Below, one piece after another: positions 58,926 to 64,000 of a stretch of 64,000 nt of DNA. The DNA comes from Lindgomyces ingoldianus. Lineage: Eukaryota > Ascomycota > Dothideomycetes > Pleosporales > Lindgomycetaceae. The position numbers were made by a program, and so were the translations under genes. The first letter of the stretch is position 1. Each line of letters starts with the position of its first letter. A model generated the notes under the pieces. It had not been told where the DNA came from. It made no database searches and saw nothing but the letters and a program-made list of their open reading frames with translations. The stretch is taken from positions 62,001-126,000 of the forward strand of contig NW_022985219.1 in assembly GCF_010093535.1 (NCBI RefSeq), given 5' to 3'.

Positions 58926-61502
58926 TCAAAAATCCCCACCCATATCAAACGCCCAGATATCCGGAAACGTCCACCCCCCCATATCAACCTGCATATCCTG
59001 CAACCCTTCAAACGGCGCCTGATAGTCTGTCCCAGCCCCCGACCCCAACGCCATCGCAATCCCCGCAATCCCAGGTATCCCATTCATCCCCGGCATCCCC
59101 TGCATCGACGCATCTGAGCCCGACCCAAGAGTCCCAGGTGTGGGCACGCCGACTGGCAGAGACGTTCGGGCTTCAGGCGGCGAGGCCGTCGCCATGGTGG
59201 ATCGAAGAGACGACGCGAAGTCGTTGCTGGGATCCTTTTGCATGGCAAGAACGCGGAAGCACAAGCGTGTGATGCGGTCGATTGCTTTCTTGCCACGGGA
59301 ATTGATTTCTTCTGTGTAACTGCTTTGCGTCATTGATGTCGGGTGTGTGGAGGCTGAGGTTGGGGACGGCATGATCGCGGTCGCGGCGCACAGGAGCCAG
59401 TTTTCCATATATCCTGTCCCGAGTCTCATGACCTTGTTCTCAAATATGGACACTGCACGTCCCAGCAGTTCTATCGAGGCCCGGCATAGTGTCGCCATCA
59501 TGAAGTTGTCTTGTGGGAATCGAGGAATCTCCACTAGCGGATGCGGACCGTTTGAGGACACTTTGGAGGAGCTGGTCGGCTCCGTCGGCTGCGACAGCGA
59601 TGGCGCTGCTGTGCTACTCGCGGGCGTATTTGCGCTTGTACTCCGAGGCGGAGGGGACGATAGAGAGCAATTATGGTAGACGACTTGCGAGAGTGTAATG
59701 GCTGTTCGGAAGACGTCATTTCGGGCATGATTGAGCACGAAGATGCCCTTTTCGATCATCCCATCATATAGCGAGAGGACTGCACTAGCCGCATTTATAC
59801 ATGCAGTGAATGAGTAGCTGAAGCGCGGGTTTGAAGACGCAAGCAGAGCGTAGGGCTGGTGTAGAATAACGAGGAACTGTCGGAGCTGGAGGTCCAGTAG
59901 CGCTGAGGGAACCGTAGCACGGGAGTTGCTCCAAGATGGGAGAGATGCTAGGAGTGAGGTGATTTGGGCGTCGTAATGGAGGACGTCTGAGTAGTGAAGG
60001 CTGGTGGTAGGATTGTTGAGCAGCTGTGTCAGATGGATCCGAAGAGGAATTGATCGCATGCTAACATTCAGATACGATGTTGAAGTAAAGTGAGTAGTTG
60101 GACTGCTCGTCAATGCTTGTTGCAAGTCGGCCGACAAAGCCTCGTCGGAGATATTCGCTGGTGGCTGGGTATCAAAGTACAGTCCGCACAGGGACGATTG
60201 AAGCCCGCAATCGATCGACGACTGAAGCTCGAGCTCCATCATCGTCGCCCATAGCCGTCGCCTCATCTCCTTTTCGAATTCTGACACCCTCCCTCCCGCG
60301 AGCAGAGCTGGATTCCGATGCATACCGGATGAGATAGCAAGACGAATCACATCTCCTGAGTGCACCCAGTCTTGCTTCATCTTCACGCAGTTCACCCGCT
60401 TCGCCAGCAGTGATAGGCATTGAAGCTGAACGAATCCAAGTGTCAGGTGCTTACGGGACTGCCGTGCCAGCCACCTGTCACAAACATCGACCAAAGTAGA
60501 TGCAGACTCCCGTTCTGTGGAGCTGTCGCCAATGAAGACCGTCTCTCGGTCCGAGGCGAGGCACTTGGTGATCGCCGTGATTAAGACTAAACAGGTGGCG
60601 AAGTTGACTGGGACGTCTTTTCCATTTCCTTGCACCCAGAACTCTCGGTACTCGTCCCAGAACGACGGTTCATGCAAGATGCGATGCGACGTCTCGAACG
60701 TCTGGAAGTACAAGGACACTTGAGCATCAAGGACAGACTTCTCCGGCACTAGAGCAAGAATTTCGGCGTCAGTACCTTGAGTCAGAGGACCCCTCTCCTT
60801 TAGTAAGGCTTTCCGTCGATTTCTAAATCCCTTGAAATCGCCCCGAATCCGATGCATTGAGCTATCCAATGACATCGCCTGTCGGGTGAACCACTGGAGC
60901 TGGTTGAACTAGTTGGTCCAAGTTAGAGGCTGTACTATGTCGAAGCCAAGACGACATGGGTGCAAGCTATTTACCTGGTTGATCAAGCTCATGGGGCTTG
61001 TGGCCCCATAGAATTGAGTCTTGAAGCTTTTGCCTCGGAACATCATGGTTTCTCTAATCGATAGTTCTTCTCCATCGAAACCGTCCAGATGGGAAGCTGG
61101 AGTGGTGACCGAGGCAGGCCTGGTATCGTCAAATTTGGTCAATTTCTTCTCCAGGATCTCGAGCCGGCGTTCTTGCACCCTTACTCTCCAAGATAGGGCG
61201 TCCGGTGGGATGGCTGTTGACGAGGTGATGCCGTTTGTAGAGCTATCGGCGTGCATGAAATTTGCACCATCCACGTGCCCGTCGCCACTTACAGGCAGCT
61301 CGTCCAGCAGTCGGGGATCATAGGTGCATTGATCTGCCCGTCCCGTCCTTTGACATCTCCCACAGACTGGGTAGACGCGGTCGCACTTCATTTTGCGGTT
61401 GCGACATGCATAACACGACAAAACCTTTCGCTTCTTACTCACTCGCTTCTCGGGTCCGCCCTCTGGCGAATTGGATCGCGACTCGGCGCTCTTGGTTGAC
61501 AT
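58926..61502 (-). CDS. Zn(II)2Cys6 transcription factor with fungal-specific regulatory domain
   Basis: Two exons, 61502-60975 and 60908-58926, with a 66-nt intron (GTAAAT...AACTAG), give 836 aa. The first ATG in frame is at 61502. The binuclear zinc cluster lies near residues 29-60 (CYACRNRKMKCDRVYPVCGRC ending in DQC) after a basic KKRK stretch. A predicted coiled-coil (VQERRLEILEKKLTKF) follows and would support dimer binding to CGG-type sites. The fungal-specific middle homology region includes FQTFETSHRILHEPSFW and ISSGMHRNPALLAGGRVSEFEKEMRRRLWATMMELELQ. The C-terminus is Gly/Met-rich, ending in an acidic/aromatic segment (FPDIWAFDMGGDF) that resembles an activation domain. Target genes cannot be read from the sequence. 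Confidence 0.93.
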
Positions 61503-64000
61503 GGCGAGACAAGCTGTGGGGAGACGAGCGGCGAGGTTGTCGGACAAGGCGGAGATGGAGATGGACTTGTGGAGATGGGCAAGGCCGCTTCATGTAGCCT
61601 CGGAATTGGGGGCGGACTTTACGGATTTGTCAGCCCGTAAGATCCAAAAGCCATCCTGCCGTGGGAAAGGGGGATTCTGCATCGCTATTGCTTCAGAAGT
61701 CCGATTTGCAGTCACAATTGGAGAAGGTTCTCTAGGCATGTCCCCTGGGCTGAGGTGTCAATTGAATTGTGTTTCGCGGAGAAGTTTGAGACTCTGCATT
61801 TGCTGCGGACCCCTGTGCGGCTCTAGTCACGTGCTATCAAGTGTGAAAGTGCGCGAGAACTACACATGACCTGAAAGGAAATATTACTAGACCCAAAATA
61901 AGACATAGCTTCCCATTCTGGAAGGCTTGCAATGCCAGTTGTCAGGCGACTGAAATCAGCAATTCTTTACAGTCTCGCTGGCAGAAGCCTTGCCATACTT
62001 GCTCCACACCACACATTCACATTCTCCGTCAACGACTCATCTCGGTCATCATCGATTCTGTCTCTCGTGACCTGCTCATAGAGACATGCCCAGGAAGACA
62101 CTAATTCCAGCCTTTCCTTCGGCGCCACGCCCGGCTCGCGACCCATCCCATCACCCAATCACTCTTCGTTCCATATTGATGAATCCGCAAATCTCGGACT
62201 CCTAGTTCTGGACCGGAGCCTCAATTCAAGCCCTTTTGCCTCAGCCAACAGTTCACAGCCATCTTGTCATGTTTACCCGGTTTAACCAGCCGCGATGCCT
62301 CAGATCATGGAACATGCCAAGCCCTTTCAGAGCCTTCCATCAATTTTCGATTCCCAAATTTCAGGTCATGCGTCCTGCTCTGAGTGGTTGTACTTCCCGC
62401 GGGTATAGTGGGACTCTTTCTTATTGGTGTGACCCTCTGCGATCACCTTAATGCATCTGAGCTATATCTCTTTTTGATCCTCAACACCATCTTTCTGCTT
62501 CCCTCATCATCTAATCCGAGTTCCAGTACCTGGGGTTTCCTACTATCGGCCCTTTACTTGCTGAGTCTCTCAGTACCTCAGCGCTCGACGTTTTGTAAGG
62601 CATCTCCTTGGGCAACTTGGCCGCCCAGTGATTCACCTTTACCCGCTCCGGGTCTCCGCGAATGCCCAAAAAATGTCTGCTGGCCACAATGTGTTGAGGC
62701 TCTTACTTAAGTACCGCCTCAAGACGTCTTCCTGGAATCGAAAAAAGAGCCTCCTCCCAGCTGCTATTGAGCCTCAAGTCGCCGACGCACCCAAAAACCT
62801 GGTGCGATCGGAATGTCAAGGGGAGAATTTGCTCTCATGGGGGGGACACCGCTTCCACACCCAATCGACACCCAATTCCCCGACACTTATTCCGGATTTC
62901 AGGTCTCCGGCACCTTGTCTTGTACGACTTGATCACTGATTCTCTCTTTCTAGAAGCATGGGAGCCTGGATGGAGGACTCGCTCAAGTCTTGTTCAACCA
63001 CAGATTACCATTGGCCGGTTAAGCTTCAACATCGTTTACGGCCCGTTGACATCACCCCGCGATCACGGCGCAGCCTTGCTTGTGTCACCACACCTTAATT
63101 AAGCCTCTCTTTTCACGACACCTTCAATGTATTTTGAAGTATTCAACCACCTGACCCTCATTACGCGAGAGCAGAATGTCAGCCCACCGAATCCAGCGTT
63201 CCATTACTGCATCATCTCCGCATGTCCTCTTGCAAGAGTGGACGATCGGACTGTTATGGAAACACCCCACGTTTATTTTTCCGCGACACATGGAGCGTTG
63301 ATCGCGATAGAGTATCCACTCCGTCGATTCAGTTGGAGAAGACTCAATTTCAGTACATGGAATACTTTGCGGGGATAGTACGCAGGGTGACTATGCGGAG
63401 AATCCCTGTCCTTCCCCACAAATCTAATGGGCTCAATGTAAGCCTAAATCGACCCGGACCCTCGCTATCTACCTTGACCAAAGCTAATATAATCAAGGGC
63501 TTGGGCTTCCTGAGCCTCTCACCTCCCACCAATCGTTCACTTCTCTCAGCGTTTTCTAGATCAAGTCACTCGGTTGCAATTCCTCTGACTGGTTGTGTAA
63601 ATGAAAGCCGTCACTCGCCTCGCGATTCGAAACAAAGCGCAATACCAGGGTCCTTTTTCCAGAATGCTTCTTCGACGTCCATGCTTCATTCGCATGGCCA
63701 ACCTACTCTTTGAGGAGGCTCACTCGCCTGCGTCTAGAACAATTCCAATTTCACCCGTGGGAGCTCGCAGTGGATCTGGACGAGGTTTCTAAGAGCCGAA
63801 CACAACAATACTGGGGAATTATTGGCCTTAAATTTTCATTCGTGTGGTTTGGACAGTATGCTGTCAACTCTCTAGGACCTAGAATGGAACGATGGCAGGG
63901 GCCAGTGACCCCCCACATTTCTCTCTGATTCTTGGTGTCCCAACGACCTACCATGCCTAGGTCCTGGCATGGAGCTTTGCCCGCCTTATCCGGAACTCCC
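61503..64000. other. Intergenic stretch to window end
   Basis: About 2.5 kb with no supported gene. A plus-strand frame near 62384-62600 has two hydrophobic stretches (AGIVGLFLIGVTL, LYLFLILNTIFLL) but no start context, introns or family match. Confidence 0.45.

Noticed and set aside
62384..62710. Plus-strand frame with two hydrophobic segments, possibly a membrane protein fragment
   Set aside because: The start context is poor, there is no conserved motif, and the frame degrades quickly. It is not enough to call a gene or pseudogene.
1..64000. CRISPR arrays, rRNA genes, operons, secondary-metabolite backbone genes
   Set aside because: None was seen. The organism is a fungus, and no regularly spaced repeats, rRNA text, or PKS/NRPS/terpene synthase motifs appear.

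Overview
The window comes from a filamentous ascomycete (Pezizomycotina). The genes have short spliceosomal introns of about 50-120 nt with GT..AG ends and CTRAY-type branch points. The families are typical of such fungi: a Zn(II)2Cys6 regulator, a fungal rhodopsin-domain membrane protein, a Sng1/DUF3533 protein, an FRE-type ferric reductase, GH10+CBM1 and GH43+CBM35 hydrolases, and a pogo/Fot1 transposase. The enzyme set suggests a plant-associated saprotroph or endophyte. A Leotiomycete is my guess, but the sequence alone does not fix the class.

Layout. 0.1-0.8 kb: a GH24 phage-type lysozyme (minus strand). 0.9-16.1 kb: a gene desert of about 15 kb. It holds a tRNA-like Pol III element followed by a 15-bp inverted repeat, a stretch of about 2.5 kb with a purine-rich plus strand and diverged internal repeats, and only scraps of open frame. 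16.2-30.8 kb: a gene-rich block with a GH43/CBM35 exo-beta-1,3-galactanase-like enzyme, an F-box-like hypothetical protein, a divergent GH6 protein lacking key catalytic residues, an APC-family amino-acid/choline-type permease, a TPR+SET protein, and a GH10 xylanase with CBM1. 30.8-43.5 kb: mostly non-coding, with a complete 657-bp hAT-type MITE (20-bp TIRs, perfect 8-bp target duplication), a small membrane protein, and an intact pogo/Fot1-like transposase. 43.5-64 kb: a rhodopsin-domain membrane protein, a small cysteine-triplet-repeat protein, an FRE-like ferric reductase, a Sng1-like membrane protein, a chromodomain/AT-hook protein and a Zn2Cys6 transcription factor, separated by non-coding stretches.

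How the genes may work together. The lysozyme, GH43, GH6-like and GH10 proteins are all predicted to be secreted and to act on bacterial or plant cell-wall polymers. The permease and ferric reductase are uptake functions. I see no secondary-metabolite backbone gene and no operon-like arrangement.

Most unusual item: a four-exon gene at 47377-47836 encodes a 96-residue protein. It starts with a myristoylation/palmitoylation-type N-terminus (Met-Gly-Cys, Ser6), and from residue 22 to 82 it has Cys at every third position (20 of 21 triplets). All three introns fall inside this repeat and preserve its register. I do not recognise it as a named family. The second most unusual item is the GH6 homologue in which the expected acid/base Asp is Gly.

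All exon boundaries were inferred by eye from splice signals, reading frame and family conservation. Transcript data would be needed to confirm them.
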